A DNA stretch of 44,676 bases from DASSWB01 sp035705495 (GCA_035705495.1 DASSWB010000055.1:1-44676); one strand, 5' to 3'. Shown: positions 25,015-35,043, counted from the first letter of the stretch. Numbers and translations are program-made. Notes: generated from the sequence alone by a model not told the origin.

Positions 25015-26130
25015 TTATTCGTTTAAAGAGTTAAAAATAAGCGTCGCCGTATTCTTACTTGCACCTTCACCGCCCAATTTAAGTCTTAGCTGTTCGTAAT
25101 CCGAAAACATTTGGTTCCTTCTTGAAGATTCTAAAATTTGTTGCAACTCCTTTTTCAAATTGGAAACATTCAATTCGGATTGAATTAATTCTTTAACCAC
25201 TTCTTTGTCCATTATTAAGTTAACCAAAGAAATATAATCCAATTTAATGAGTCGTTTCGCGATCTGATACGAAATTTTGCTGCCTTTGTAGCAAACAACT
25301 TCGGGAACATTCAGTAAGGCGGTTTCCAAGGTAGCTGTTCCAGAGGTAACCAAGGCGGCAGTTGAATTGTGCAGCAGATCATAAGTTTGATTCATCACCA
25401 AACTTACATTTTTCTTTTTTAAAAAATTACGGTAAAACCCCACATCCTGACTTGGTGCTCCTGCAATAACGAATTGATAGTCAGAAAATGATTCCGTAAT
25501 ACTCAACATGATGTTCAGCAATTTTGAAATCTCCTGCTTCCGACTTCCTGGGAGCAATGCAATTATTGGACGATCATCAAGATTGTTTTCAGATTTAAAA
25601 TCGGCTTTATCCTTAAATTCAAACTTTTTAATGGCATCAATAAGCGGATGCCCAACAAAATGCACAGGAAACTGGTGTTTGTTTTCGTAAAATTCCTTTT
25701 CAAAAGGCAAAATCACGTACATCTGATCAATATCCCTCTTTATGTCTTTGATCCTGTTCTCTTTCCAAGCCCAAATTTGTGGAGAAATATAAAAATGAGT
25801 GGGAATTTTGTTTTCCTTTGCCCATTTCGCAATTCTGAGGTTAAATCCGGGATAATCGATAAAAATCAATGCGTCTGGCTGATAAGCTTCGATGTCTTTT
25901 TTACAAAATGAAATATTTTTTAGGATGGTTCTCAAGTTCATTAAAACCTCAGAAAAACCCATAAAAGCCAATTCTCGATAATGTTTTACCGGTCTTCCAC
26001 CCACTTTTCCCATCAGATCACCACCCCAGAACCTGAATTCTGCTTTGGGATCCACTTCTTTAAGTGCAATCATTAAATTGGAAGCATGTAAATCCCCTGA
26101 CGCTTCCCCCGCAATAATGTAATATTTCAT
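25015..26130 (-). CDS. lpxB: Lipid-A-disaccharide synthase
   Basis: LpxB joins UDP-2,3-diacylglucosamine and lipid X to make the lipid A disaccharide, a membrane-associated GT19 glycosyltransferase. The 371-residue protein has the family N terminus YYIIAGEASGDLHASNL (3-19), FIDYPGFNLRIAKWAK, FYISPQIWAWKENRI, LPFEKEFY, FVGHPLID, ALLPGSRKQEI and TSGTATLETALLNVPEVV. The length is typical. It follows the small membrane protein with no gap and sits in the surE operon, a pairing I have seen in other Flavobacteriaceae. Confidence 0.96.
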   Translation of the reverse strand: MKYYIIAGEASGDLHASNLMIALKEVDPKAEFRFWGGDLMGKVGGRPVKHYRELAFMGFSEVLMNLRTILKNISFCKKDIEAYQPDALIFIDYPGFNLRIAKWAKENKIPTHFYISPQIWAWKENRIKDIKRDIDQMYVILPFEKEFYENKHQFPVHFVGHPLIDAIKKFEFKDKADFKSENNLDDRPIIALLPGSRKQEISKLLNIMLSITESFSDYQFVIAGAPSQDVGFYRNFLKKKNVSLVMNQTYDLLHNSTAALVTSGTATLETALLNVPEVVCYKGSKISYQIAKRLIKLDYISLVNLIMDKEVVKELIQSELNVSNLKKELQQILESSRRNQMFSDYEQLRLKLGGEGASKNTATLIFNSLNE

Positions 26131-26409
26131 TTATATAACCTTGGTTATTGCAATGACAATAGCTGCAAATAAGGAGGCCAACAATACACCCCGTGCTTTA
26201 TAATATTCGTGTTTTTTTAAAAATAAAAAAAACGGCAGAAAATTAAGAATAGCGCCCAATGCGATTAAACTTCCAATAAATCCTTCATCGATACTGGTTT
26301 TTATGGTTTGTTCAACCCCGAAATCGGAAAAAAGTGTGATATAAAGAAAGATTCCAATTAAATTTGCAGCGATTCCGACTAAAAATCCTGTGATTATTTC
26401 TTTTGCCAT
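26131..26409 (-). CDS. Small three-helix membrane protein
   Basis: The 92-residue protein has three hydrophobic segments (about 5-27, 45-64 and 73-90) and the sequence GFLVGIAANLIGIFLYITLF at its start. No catalytic motif or known family is recognised. It lies six bases after surE and directly adjoins lpxB, so it should be made with them. A role in lipid A or envelope physiology is only suggested by context. Confidence 0.65.
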   Translation of the reverse strand: MAKEIITGFLVGIAANLIGIFLYITLFSDFGVEQTIKTSIDEGFIGSLIALGAILNFLPFFLFLKKHEYYKARGVLLASLFAAIVIAITKVI

Positions 26410-26415
26410 AATTAA

Positions 26416-27189
26416 TTATTCAAATTTCCATTTTTCCAAATCTTGCAAAAAATGGTACGCCGTTAAATCAAATTGAACCGGTACAACTGAAGCATAACCA
26501 TTGGCAAGTGCCCATTCATCAGTATCTTCATCTGTATCTTCACTAATAAATTCGCCAGCCAACCAATAATAATTTCTCCCCTGCGGATTTGTTCTTTTAT
26601 CAAAACTTTCTACCCACTGTGCTTTTGCTTGCTTACAGATTTTAATACCTTTTATTTCTGGGATCATTGGAAAGTTTACATTTAAAACCACCCCTTTTGG
26701 CAAACCGTTTTTTAGAACATTTTGCGTTATCTTTTTCACGAATTTTTTCGTCGGCTCAAAATCGGCTGTGAGTGAATAATCCAGTAATGAAAATCCTATT
26801 GAGGGAATACCTTCTATTCCAGCTTCAACCGCAGCACTCATTGTTCCAGAATAAATTACATTAATTGAAGAATTGGATCCGTGGTTGATACCACTCACGC
26901 AAATATCCGGTTTCCTGTCAAGTATTTCATGAGTTGCCATTTTCACACAATCTGCGGGTGTTCCCGAACAACTGAATTCCAAATGATTTTCAGTATCTTT
27001 TAATTTTACGGGATCACAGAAAAGCGTGTTGTTAATTGTAATTGCATGACCCATGGCGCTTTGCGGGCTATCTGGGGCAACCACAACAACCTCTCCTATT
27101 TCGCCCATTACTTCAATTAATGCACGAATGCCCGGCGCTGTTATTCCGTCATCATTGGTTACTAAAATCAAAGGCTTTTTATCGGGCAT
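26416..27189 (-). CDS. surE: 5'/3'-nucleotidase SurE
   Basis: SurE is a metal-dependent nucleoside monophosphate phosphatase of the cytoplasm, linked to stress survival. The 257-residue protein has the metal site TNDDG (11-15), APDSPQSAMGHAIT (38-51), the third ligand area SGINHGSNSSINVIYSGTMSAAVEAG and PKGVVLNVNFP. It is the first gene of a five-gene operon running to comEC. The 134-base gap to the divergent protease gene should hold both promoters, but only weak boxes (TACTTTAG type) are visible there. Confidence 0.96.
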   Translation of the reverse strand: MPDKKPLILVTNDDGITAPGIRALIEVMGEIGEVVVVAPDSPQSAMGHAITINNTLFCDPVKLKDTENHLEFSCSGTPADCVKMATHEILDRKPDICVSGINHGSNSSINVIYSGTMSAAVEAGIEGIPSIGFSLLDYSLTADFEPTKKFVKKITQNVLKNGLPKGVVLNVNFPMIPEIKGIKICKQAKAQWVESFDKRTNPQGRNYYWLAGEFISEDTDEDTDEWALANGYASVVPVQFDLTAYHFLQDLEKWKFE

Positions 27190-27323
27190 AAATTTAAATT
27201 TAATCGGTTTAAAAAAGCTAAAGTAAGTAATTTTAAAAACTATTTTTCCGCTTTCGGTTTAACAAATAATTATTAATAAAATATTACCTTGGCATAATAT
27301 TTAATGTAATTTGTCGTATAAGA

Positions 27324-29465
27324 ATGAACATGATAAAATTTATGAAGAAGAATTGGAAAATAGCTGTACTGGTACTGCTTTTTGCCGTAGCATCTTGCAG
27401 TTTTACGACAAACAAATTTGACGGACCGGATAAAGATGAAGTTCTCATTGAACTGATAACGTTCGTATTGCAAAAAGGGCATTATGACGCCAAAGAAATT
27501 GATGATTCTTTTTCTTCTGAAGTCTACAAGGATTTTTTAAACGCTGTTGACTCCAGAAAACGTTTCTTTTTAAAGAGCGATATCAAGGAATTCAAGGAAT
27601 ATGAAAATTTGATTGATGATCAAATCCATAATCAAGAAATCGAATTTTTCAATTTGATATACAATCGCCTAATGCATAGAATGGATGAAGTTGAATCTGT
27701 TTATGGTTCCCTTCTGGAAAAGCCTTTTGATTTTTCGAAAAATGAAACAATCAATGCAGATTATGAAGAAATGGATTATGCTTCGTCAAAAGAAGAATTG
27801 AAAGAAAGATGGAGAAAGCAATTAAAGTTCTCTACACTAGCCACCTATCATGACAAACATTTGGAATTGGAGCAGGAATCAGAAAACAACTCAAAAAAAT
27901 CTGATATAGAACTTGAAAAGGAAGCCCGTGAAGTCACTAAAAATTCTTTGGATGAATATTTTGATTTCAGTGACGATTTAACGCGAAAAGATTGGTTTTC
28001 GCTTTATATAAATTCTATTGTAGAACAGTTTGATCCGCATACTTTTTATTTTGCCCCGGATGATAAAGAAAAATTTGATGTTGCAATGTCTGGAAAACTG
28101 GAAGGAATTGGAGCGCGTTTACAGAAGAAAGACGATAACGTTAAAATTGTAGAAGTTATTTCAGGAGGTCCAGCGTGGAGAGGCGAAGAACTGGAAGTTG
28201 GTGATGTTATTTTAAAGGTACGTCAAGAGGATGAAGAGAAAGCCGTGAGTATTGTGGGTATGCGTTTAGATGATGCCGTAAACTTGATAAAAGGACCTAA
28301 AGGAACCATTGTTAATTTGACGGTAAAAAAAGTAGACGGTACCATTGAAGATATTTCCATCGTACGCGATGTTGTGGAAATAGAGGAAACATATGCGAAA
28401 TCTTCTATGGTTGAAAAAAACGGAAAAAAATTCGGCTTGATCAATTTGCCGAAATTCTATTTTGACATGAACGATTACGATAACCGAAATGCGGCTTCGG
28501 ATATAGAAAAAGAAATCATTCGCCTTAAAAAAGAAGGAATGGAAGGCTTGGTTTTAGATCTACGGAACAATGGTGGAGGATCGTTAAAAACCGTTGTTGA
28601 TATAGCAGGTCTCTTTATAGAAAAAGGGCCCATTGTTCAGATAAAATCACAGGATGGAGCGAAAGAAATTTTAAATGATACTGACAAATCGATTTTATGG
28701 AACGGACCATTGGTAATATTGGTAAACGAATTATCCGCTTCGGCTTCAGAAATTCTAGCCGCTGCAATGCAAGACTATAAACGTGCAATTATCATTGGAA
28801 GCAAACAAACTTATGGAAAAGGAACGGTTCAGAACGTAATTGATTTGAACCGATGGATGCGAAACAACGAATTGGGCGATATGGGTGCATTAAAGTTAAC
28901 AACACAAAAGTTTTATCGTGTAAACGGTGGATCAACCCAGTTGGAAGGTGTAAAAAGTGATGTGATTGTACCGGACAAATATAGTTTTATTGATATTGGC
29001 GAAAAAGATCAATCGAATCCTTTGCCATGGGATCAAATAGAAGCCGTAGATTACCAGACATGGGACGGTTACATTGATTATGAAGAAACCATTAGCAATA
29101 GTAAAATGAGGATGAAAAACAATCATCAATTGAGTTTAATTGCTGAAAACGCGAAATGGATTAAAGATCAAACTGAAGAGTCCGTTTTTCCATTAAATTA
29201 TGAACTCTACAAAAAAGAGGTTTCCGAAAATGAGGCTCAAGCAGAAAAATTTGAAGCCATATCGGAATACGATAATAATTTGACCTTCGTTTCCCTTCCG
29301 TATGAAATTGAACTTTTTCAGCAAGATTCTACTTTGGCCGAGAAAAGAAATCGTTGGCATAAAAATTTAAGTGGGGATGTTTATGTTGAAGAAGCAATCA
29401 ATGTGCTGGAAGATTTGAAGATGAACAACATCAAGAAATCAAAAATGGCAAACGTTAGAAATTAA
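27324..29465 (+). CDS. prc: Tail-specific (C-terminal processing) protease, S41A, lipoprotein
   Basis: Prc-type proteases cut proteins from the C terminus in the periplasm. The 713-residue protein has a lipoprotein signal (FAVASC, Cys25; Met3 and Met7 are alternative starts), a helical N-terminal part, a PDZ domain (about 250-345, GIGARLQKKDD.V.I..V..GGPAW) and the S41 core. NELSASASEI (468-477) and TYGKGTVQ (496-503) give the Ser-Lys dyad. The long C-terminal DUF3340-like region makes it the Prc rather than the short CtpA type. The next gene, an OppC-like permease, starts within nine bases. Confidence 0.93.
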   Translation: MNMIKFMKKNWKIAVLVLLFAVASCSFTTNKFDGPDKDEVLIELITFVLQKGHYDAKEIDDSFSSEVYKDFLNAVDSRKRFFLKSDIKEFKEYENLIDDQIHNQEIEFFNLIYNRLMHRMDEVESVYGSLLEKPFDFSKNETINADYEEMDYASSKEELKERWRKQLKFSTLATYHDKHLELEQESENNSKKSDIELEKEAREVTKNSLDEYFDFSDDLTRKDWFSLYINSIVEQFDPHTFYFAPDDKEKFDVAMSGKLEGIGARLQKKDDNVKIVEVISGGPAWRGEELEVGDVILKVRQEDEEKAVSIVGMRLDDAVNLIKGPKGTIVNLTVKKVDGTIEDISIVRDVVEIEETYAKSSMVEKNGKKFGLINLPKFYFDMNDYDNRNAASDIEKEIIRLKKEGMEGLVLDLRNNGGGSLKTVVDIAGLFIEKGPIVQIKSQDGAKEILNDTDKSILWNGPLVILVNELSASASEILAAAMQDYKRAIIIGSKQTYGKGTVQNVIDLNRWMRNNELGDMGALKLTTQKFYRVNGGSTQLEGVKSDVIVPDKYSFIDIGEKDQSNPLPWDQIEAVDYQTWDGYIDYEETISNSKMRMKNNHQLSLIAENAKWIKDQTEESVFPLNYELYKKEVSENEAQAEKFEAISEYDNNLTFVSLPYEIELFQQDSTLAEKRNRWHKNLSGDVYVEEAINVLEDLKMNNIKKSKMANVRN

Positions 29466-29473
29466 TATTGCCA

Positions 29474-30583
29474 ATGCGCAATAAATCAAATTCATTAAGT
29501 CAATTAGCGCTCCAAAGGTTTAAGAAAAACTTTTGGGGCGTTTTTAGTGCTTTTTTTATACTCTTCTGTGGTCTATGTGCCACTTTCGCTTATATATTGG
29601 CACCGGATTCATCTGAAAACGCAAACCAGATGCATCTTTCCATTCATTCCAAACCTCCAGGCTTTGAAGTTAGCGTTCTTTCTATTCCAAATTCTTCGGA
29701 AATAAAAAAATCATTCTTGAGTCGAATTTTTTCCGGAAAAGAAAATCCAGATATAGAAATCCCGATTAGCACTTACAGTTTTAAAGATAACATCATACAA
29801 ATCGTTCCCTATAATGAAGAAAATGAAAATGTTTTGTCGAGAGATATTGAACTCCGACACTTTCCTTCAAATTTAACCAATGCTGAAATAGAAGATGAAT
29901 TCATTCAGAAAAAAACTTTCCTGCTGGGCACCGATAAATATGGACGTGATTTATTGAGTAGAATGCTCATTGGGATGCGTATCTCGCTATCTATTGGTTT
30001 TATTGCAGTTTTTATTTCCTTGTTAATCGGAATTTCATTGGGTTCACTTGCTGGATATTATGGAGGAAAAATAGATGCTTTGATCATGTGGCTCATTAAT
30101 GTCACGTGGACCATACCTACACTTTTACTTGTCATTGCCATTACTTTAGCTTTAGGAAAAGGGTTTTGGCAAGTTTTCTTGGCCGTGGGATTGACTATGT
30201 GGGTAGAAGTAGCGCGAGTGGTTAGAGGACAGATATTGGGGCTGAAACAAAAGCAATATGTAACCGCGGCACGAGCTTTGGGATTTTCCAATAGAAAGAT
30301 TATCATAAACCACATGCTTCCAAATATTATGGCGCCTGTAATTGTTATTTCTGCGGCTAATTTTGCTTCTGCTATTTTAATTGAAAGTGGGTTAAGCTTT
30401 TTGGGAATTGGTGCGCAACCTCCGGTTCCCAGTTGGGGAGCAATGATAAAAGATCATTATTCCTATATCATTTTAGGGAAAGCCTATTTGGCCATTATTC
30501 CCGGTGTGGCAATAATGAGTTTGGTCATGGCATTTATGTTGATCGGGAATTCTTTAAGAGATGCTCTGGATGTACGCAGTTAA
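29474..30583 (+). CDS. Oligopeptide/dipeptide ABC transporter permease, OppC-like
   Basis: I prefer ATG 29474; a TTG at 29468 would add two residues. The 369-residue protein has an N-terminal helix (about 22-44) and the OppC signature LGTDKYGRDLLSRMLIGMRISLSIG, then five helices. The EAA loop is AARALGFSNRKIIINHMLPN, and SGLSFLGIGAQPP.PSWG is typical of the family. The periplasmic stretch between helix 1 and the signature is about 110 residues, longer than in Escherichia coli OppC. No OppB, ATPase or binding protein lies in the window, so the partners must be elsewhere. It is probably co-transcribed with the protease gene. Confidence 0.92.
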   Translation: MRNKSNSLSQLALQRFKKNFWGVFSAFFILFCGLCATFAYILAPDSSENANQMHLSIHSKPPGFEVSVLSIPNSSEIKKSFLSRIFSGKENPDIEIPISTYSFKDNIIQIVPYNEENENVLSRDIELRHFPSNLTNAEIEDEFIQKKTFLLGTDKYGRDLLSRMLIGMRISLSIGFIAVFISLLIGISLGSLAGYYGGKIDALIMWLINVTWTIPTLLLVIAITLALGKGFWQVFLAVGLTMWVEVARVVRGQILGLKQKQYVTAARALGFSNRKIIINHMLPNIMAPVIVISAANFASAILIESGLSFLGIGAQPPVPSWGAMIKDHYSYIILGKAYLAIIPGVAIMSLVMAFMLIGNSLRDALDVRS

Positions 30584-30598
30584 AAGCATTTTTTAGAA

Positions 30599-31852
30599 TT
30601 AAAAGAAACTGCTACGCTCCGAATCCAGCTTAATAAAAACGAAGAGGAGGATTGTAAAACCCCATAAACTTGATCCTCCATAACTGAAAAATGGCAAAGG
30701 AATTCCTATAGTAGGCACAATACCAATTACCATCCCAATATTAATCAGGAAATGAATGAAAAGAATACTTACTACACTGTATCCATAAACTCTTTTAAAC
30801 TGACTTCGTTGTCTTTCTGCAAGGAAAATCAATCGGAGAAGGAGTAAAACATAAAGTATGATAATAACGGTGCTTCCCACGAAACCCCATTCCTCGCCAA
30901 TCGTACTAAAAATATAATCAGTATGCTGTTCCGGAACGAATCCGCCTTTGGTTTGGGTTCCTTCTGTCCAACCTTTGCCAAACCATCCCCCGCTGCCTAC
31001 TGCAATTTCACTTTGGTTTGTATTGTACCCAATACCTTGCGGATCAACTTCCCTACCTAGAAGAATATTAAAACGATCACGATGCCTTTGCTCAAAAACA
31101 TTCTCAAAAATGTAACTTACGGAAAAGCAGAAAAGCATCATGATAAATGCCAGCCCTAAATATCTTATATAGTAACCTCTCTTCTTTTTCTTTTTAAGAA
31201 ATAAAACGAAAGCGGTAATAAATGCAACTACAATACTGCTCCACAACGGACCCATTAAAAGCGTCATTATAAAAAGAACAAGAGCCGCAATGGCAATAAG
31301 AAAGTAAACAGCCGAAAGCCCTTCCCTATAAAGCGGGAAAAAGAAAGCCATATAAACCAATGCACTTCCTGCATCTGGTTGCGGCAGGATAATTAATGCG
31401 GGAAGCGCGACGATAAGAAAGGCTTTTAACTGGTGACTTACCATTTTCACGTTGGTTTGGATGTCACTCACATATTTGGCCAGAGCTAAAGCAGTTGCCG
31501 CTTTCGCAAATTCTGAGGGTTGAATACCTACGCCGCCAAAGCTATACCAAGAAGTGGCCCCCGAAATGGTTTTTCCAAAAACAAAAAGCCCTAAAAGGCT
31601 CACCAAAGAAATGATAAAGAAAATACTTGCAAACCTTTCGTAAAATTTTGCTTCTATGGAGAGAATTATGATAATTAAAAAAACGCTTAATATAATCCAT
31701 ACAAGCTGCTTTCCGTAAACCTGATCAAAATCCAATAATGAGGTGGATTCCTCTCCCAAAGAGGCAGAATAAATGTTCATCCAACCAAAAACGACAAGGA
31801 TCAAAAAGAGGAAAATCGTAAGCCAGTCAAAATCAGAAATAGTTTTCGCCAT
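30599..31852 (-). CDS. rodA: Rod-shape SEDS glycosyltransferase RodA
   Basis: RodA polymerises lipid II into glycan strands together with PBP2 during side-wall growth. The 417-residue protein has about ten membrane helices and the SEDS motifs GATSWYSFGGVGIQPSEF (around 98-115), PDAGSALVYMAFFFPLY, the long periplasmic loop RHRDRFN...QGIGYNTNQSEIAVGSGGWFGKGWTEG, HTDYIFSTIGEEWGF, and GIPLPFFSYGGSSLWG near the end. It is the last gene of the mre operon and its start overlaps the mrdA stop by one base. It ends 15 bases from the convergent permease gene. Confidence 0.95.
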   Translation of the reverse strand: MAKTISDFDWLTIFLFLILVVFGWMNIYSASLGEESTSLLDFDQVYGKQLVWIILSVFLIIIILSIEAKFYERFASIFFIISLVSLLGLFVFGKTISGATSWYSFGGVGIQPSEFAKAATALALAKYVSDIQTNVKMVSHQLKAFLIVALPALIILPQPDAGSALVYMAFFFPLYREGLSAVYFLIAIAALVLFIMTLLMGPLWSSIVVAFITAFVLFLKKKKKRGYYIRYLGLAFIMMLFCFSVSYIFENVFEQRHRDRFNILLGREVDPQGIGYNTNQSEIAVGSGGWFGKGWTEGTQTKGGFVPEQHTDYIFSTIGEEWGFVGSTVIIILYVLLLLRLIFLAERQRSQFKRVYGYSVVSILFIHFLINIGMVIGIVPTIGIPLPFFSYGGSSLWGFTILLFVFIKLDSERSSFF

Positions 31853-33720
31853 TATTGATTGATCTTAAAAGGTTTGCCACTGTACGGTTTTGCATATTCT
31901 TCCTGCAAACTATGTGTTAAAATCCAATTCTCCAAATCGGTTCTAGTAATCGTGTCTTTCAAGTATTTTTCTATCATCAAACTCGCAATTCTTCCCGCGT
32001 ATCTAGATCCCCAATATCCATTTTCGACAAAAACTGCAATTGCAATTTTAGGATCATCCACAGGTGCAAATGCCACGAAAATAGAATGATCTGTCAACTG
32101 CATTCTTTTTCCATCGACTCTGATAAAGTTCTCTGCCGTACCGGTTTTCCCACCAATCTCAATACCTGGAACTTGTAAAAATGCTGCTGTTCCATAATTA
32201 TAAACATCATGCATCCCTTGAATAATAGGATCGAAATTTTCGGGTGAGATGGTTGTATGTTTTTTTGTTGTGAATTCTTCGTTCTTAATAGGATTACCTT
32301 CTACGGTTTTCAAAATATGAGGTGTATAGAACCAGCCCCTATTTGAGATTATGGCAGTCATATTCGCAAGTTGAATGGGTGTCATTAAGACTTCTCCTTG
32401 ACCAATTGCATTGGAAATGGTGGCAGTACCATACCAGTTATAAGTTGGATAATCATAAATTGCATTGTAATATTCTGCACTGGGAATTTTACCGGCCTTT
32501 CCAGTGGGGAGATCATAACCTAAAAAATCTCCCAGCCCAAAACTTGCCAAATGATTTTTCCAGGCGTCCATCCCTTGTTGTGGCGAATCAAATTTAGCTA
32601 TAGTCTTTAAATAAACCTGACCAAAATAAGAGTTACAAGAATGGGCAATTCCAGGAATAAGACTTAAAGGTTGGGGATGCGAATGACAGCCCAATTTTCT
32701 TCTGCTGGAATAATAAAACCCCATATGACAGGAGAATCTATCGTTAATATCTACAACATTTTCTTCCAACGCAATTACACCAGTCATTGTTTTAAACGGC
32801 GATCCAGGTGGATATTCCGCCAAAAGAGCACGGTCATATAAAGGTTGTGCAATTGTGTCATAATAAAGTTTCGTGAAATTTTCGGACCGCTGACGTCCTA
32901 CTAACAGTGCCGGGTCGTAGCTGGGAGCAGTTATCAATGATAAAATTTCTCCCGTTTTTGGTTCAATGGCAACAATTCCTCCACGTTTTCCCTGCATCAG
33001 AAGTTCGCCATACTCCTGTAATTTTGTATCAATAGTTAAAGTCAAATCCTTCCCCTTCACCGGAAGTGTATCGAAAATACCATCTTTATAGGGACCAATA
33101 TCAGCGTTAAATCTATCTTTCTGAATATATTTCACCCCTTTTACGCCGCGTAAAACTTCTTCATAATATTCTTCAACGCCTTGTTTTCCGATTAAATCCC
33201 CGGAAATATAATACGGATTATCATTTATTATTTTTTGATTCACCTCAGCAATATATCCCAAGTAATTGGCTCCCGAAGAGGTTTGGTAATCCCTTAAGGA
33301 TCTCTTCTGAATATAAAATCCAGGGAATTTTCGCATTTTCTCTTGAACATACGCGTATTCCGCCTTTTTCATTTGGGGAACAATTACAGAAGGTAATCTG
33401 GGCGAATAGATTTTTGCCTTGTCCAATCTTTTTACGAGTTCTTTCTCTGTAATACTCAACAGTCGGCAAAATTCCAATGTATCAAAAGGCTTCACATTTC
33501 TTGGAACAACCATAACGTCATACGACGGCTGATTGGAAACCAAAAGTTCTCCGTTCCTGTCGAAAATAAATCCTCTTTGTGGATAATCATAAACAATTTT
33601 GATAGCATTATCGGCCGAAAGTTTTTCGTAAGAAGTATCAATAATTTGAAGATAAAAAACCCTGGCCAGTAAAATTAAACCGGTTATGATAATTAAGATA
33701 TGAAGTAAATATTTCCGCAT
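31852..33720 (-). CDS. mrdA: Penicillin-binding protein 2 (elongasome transpeptidase)
   Basis: PBP2 cross-links peptidoglycan with RodA. The 622-residue protein has a membrane anchor (about 5-25), the pedestal domain (YPQRGFIFDRNGELL, 46-60), and a transpeptidase domain with SPFK (Ser307 nucleophile, Lys310), SCN (361-363) and KTG (525-527). VKYIQKDRFNADIGP near 196-210 belongs to the pedestal region. It overlaps rodA by one base and starts at the mreD stop, a tight operon. Confidence 0.95.
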   Translation of the reverse strand: MRKYLLHILIIITGLILLARVFYLQIIDTSYEKLSADNAIKIVYDYPQRGFIFDRNGELLVSNQPSYDVMVVPRNVKPFDTLEFCRLLSITEKELVKRLDKAKIYSPRLPSVIVPQMKKAEYAYVQEKMRKFPGFYIQKRSLRDYQTSSGANYLGYIAEVNQKIINDNPYYISGDLIGKQGVEEYYEEVLRGVKGVKYIQKDRFNADIGPYKDGIFDTLPVKGKDLTLTIDTKLQEYGELLMQGKRGGIVAIEPKTGEILSLITAPSYDPALLVGRQRSENFTKLYYDTIAQPLYDRALLAEYPPGSPFKTMTGVIALEENVVDINDRFSCHMGFYYSSRRKLGCHSHPQPLSLIPGIAHSCNSYFGQVYLKTIAKFDSPQQGMDAWKNHLASFGLGDFLGYDLPTGKAGKIPSAEYYNAIYDYPTYNWYGTATISNAIGQGEVLMTPIQLANMTAIISNRGWFYTPHILKTVEGNPIKNEEFTTKKHTTISPENFDPIIQGMHDVYNYGTAAFLQVPGIEIGGKTGTAENFIRVDGKRMQLTDHSIFVAFAPVDDPKIAIAVFVENGYWGSRYAGRIASLMIEKYLKDTITRTDLENWILTHSLQEEYAKPYSGKPFKINQ

Positions 33721-34223
33721 TATTTTTTATTGTTGAAAATTGATATTGACAACAAACAGATAATTACCGTAAACATACCTGAAAATAAGGTTTTTTCAAG
33801 AACGCTAAAAAAGTGTGAAAAACTAAAAAATTCGAAAAAGTAGAGAGACAAATGATGTATTACTACCATATAGGCAATGTACGCAATCTTTGTGCCGTAG
33901 GAAACAGAAGAAAATTTTATACTTTGAAAGTCATAATTAATCCCAAATAACAGTCGTAATATATACGGTCGGAAATAGGCTGCTATTAAACACGCCAATG
34001 CATGTACACCACCACTATCTTCAAACAGATCTACGCTAAGCCCTAATAAAAAACTACTGATCAATAACAGAGTTTGATTTCCCTTGATTGGAAATAAAAT
34101 GATAAACAGGATGTATAACTGCGGGTTTAAATAACCGAACAAGTTGATATTGTTCAATAGCAAAACCTGTAAGAATAGCAGCAGCAGAAACCTGAATATA
34201 TTTAAGAAAACATTGCTACTCAT
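33720..34223 (-). CDS. mreD: Rod-shape-determining protein MreD
   Basis: MreD is an inner-membrane component of the elongasome linking MreC and MreB. The 167-residue protein has five to six helices, with LLLLFLQVLLLNNINLFGYLNP near the start and LLGLSVDLFEDSGGVHALACLIAAYFRP (about 59-86), the most conserved MreD segment. It lies between mreC (overlapping by eight bases) and mrdA. Sequence conservation is low in this family, so the call relies on both motif and position. Confidence 0.9.
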   Translation of the reverse strand: MSSNVFLNIFRFLLLLFLQVLLLNNINLFGYLNPQLYILFIILFPIKGNQTLLLISSFLLGLSVDLFEDSGGVHALACLIAAYFRPYILRLLFGINYDFQSIKFSSVSYGTKIAYIAYMVVIHHLSLYFFEFFSFSHFFSVLEKTLFSGMFTVIICLLSISIFNNKK

Positions 34224-35043
34224 CTTCTTCAGGATTTATAAGGGCTTGTATTTCCTGCTTATCAATATTTTCTATGATGTAAACATAACCAATGTTGGTC
34301 ATATCATTGAACAGCCTTACATCTATTGAAAAATAGCTTTGGTTTTGATCCAATCCAAACTTTGTCACCGTTCCAATAGGAATTCCTTCAGGAAAAATAA
34401 AAGATTTGCCCCCGGTGGTTACCGTGTCTCCTTCTGAAATGGGAGCCAACCTCGGCACATCAATCAACTGCACGATATTCGGGTCATTTCCATTCCAAAC
34501 AAGTGAACCAAAATGATTTGATTTCTGAAGTTTCGCGTTGATTTTGGACCGACTGTTTAAAATAGATATGACTGAAGCATAATTGGCAGAAACATTTTCT
34601 ACCACGCCCACAATTCCTTCGCTTGTAATCACCCCATAGTCTGGTTTTACACCAACATTTTTACCTTGGTTGATTGTAATATAATTGTTAAGACTTGAAT
34701 AATTATTACTGATTACCTCTGCAGTTCTTATACGATAAGTGCTCTTAAAGTTAGTGGAATCAATAAACGAAGAATAGTCAATCGTGTCATTTAAGTTGAC
34801 CAATACTTCCCGAAGCTTTTTATTTTCATCCAACAGTCTTTCATTGTATTCCTCCAGATAAAAATAAGATTCTACATCATTCTGCCAACCAAATACAGTT
34901 CCCGTTAAAAAATTGGCGGAGCTTAAAATTCTACTTTTATGATACGAATGAGAAGCAACAATTAGGTATAAAGAAAAGATCGCAAGCAAAAAGAAAATAA
35001 GCGTATTCTTATACTTGATAAGAAAATTTAATATTTGCTGCAT
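34216..35043 (-). CDS. mreC: Rod-shape-determining protein MreC
   Basis: MreC activates the RodA-PBP2 complex from the periplasmic side. The 275-residue protein has one N-terminal membrane helix (about 12-30), a coiled-coil stretch (YLEEYNERLLDENKKLREVL, about 57-76) and the beta domain with RTAEVISNNYSSLNNYITINQGKNVGV, GIVGVVENVS, GDTVTTGGKSFIFPEGIPIG. Length is typical. It starts 11 bases after mreB ends and its stop overlaps mreD. Confidence 0.93.
   Translation of the reverse strand: MQQILNFLIKYKNTLIFFLLAIFSLYLIVASHSYHKSRILSSANFLTGTVFGWQNDVESYFYLEEYNERLLDENKKLREVLVNLNDTIDYSSFIDSTNFKSTYRIRTAEVISNNYSSLNNYITINQGKNVGVKPDYGVITSEGIVGVVENVSANYASVISILNSRSKINAKLQKSNHFGSLVWNGNDPNIVQLIDVPRLAPISEGDTVTTGGKSFIFPEGIPIGTVTKFGLDQNQSYFSIDVRLFNDMTNIGYVYIIENIDKQEIQALINPEEDE

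Noticed and set aside
27280..27323. Promoter for the tail-specific protease (TAATTTG box)
   Set aside because: The box is one base short of TAnnTTTG and no TTTG lies at 19-21 bases, so I do not call it.
30566..30620. GCAGTT/AACTGC inverted repeat between the convergent permease and rodA
   Set aside because: Only six pairs with a loop of about 25 bases; too weak for a terminator without further evidence.
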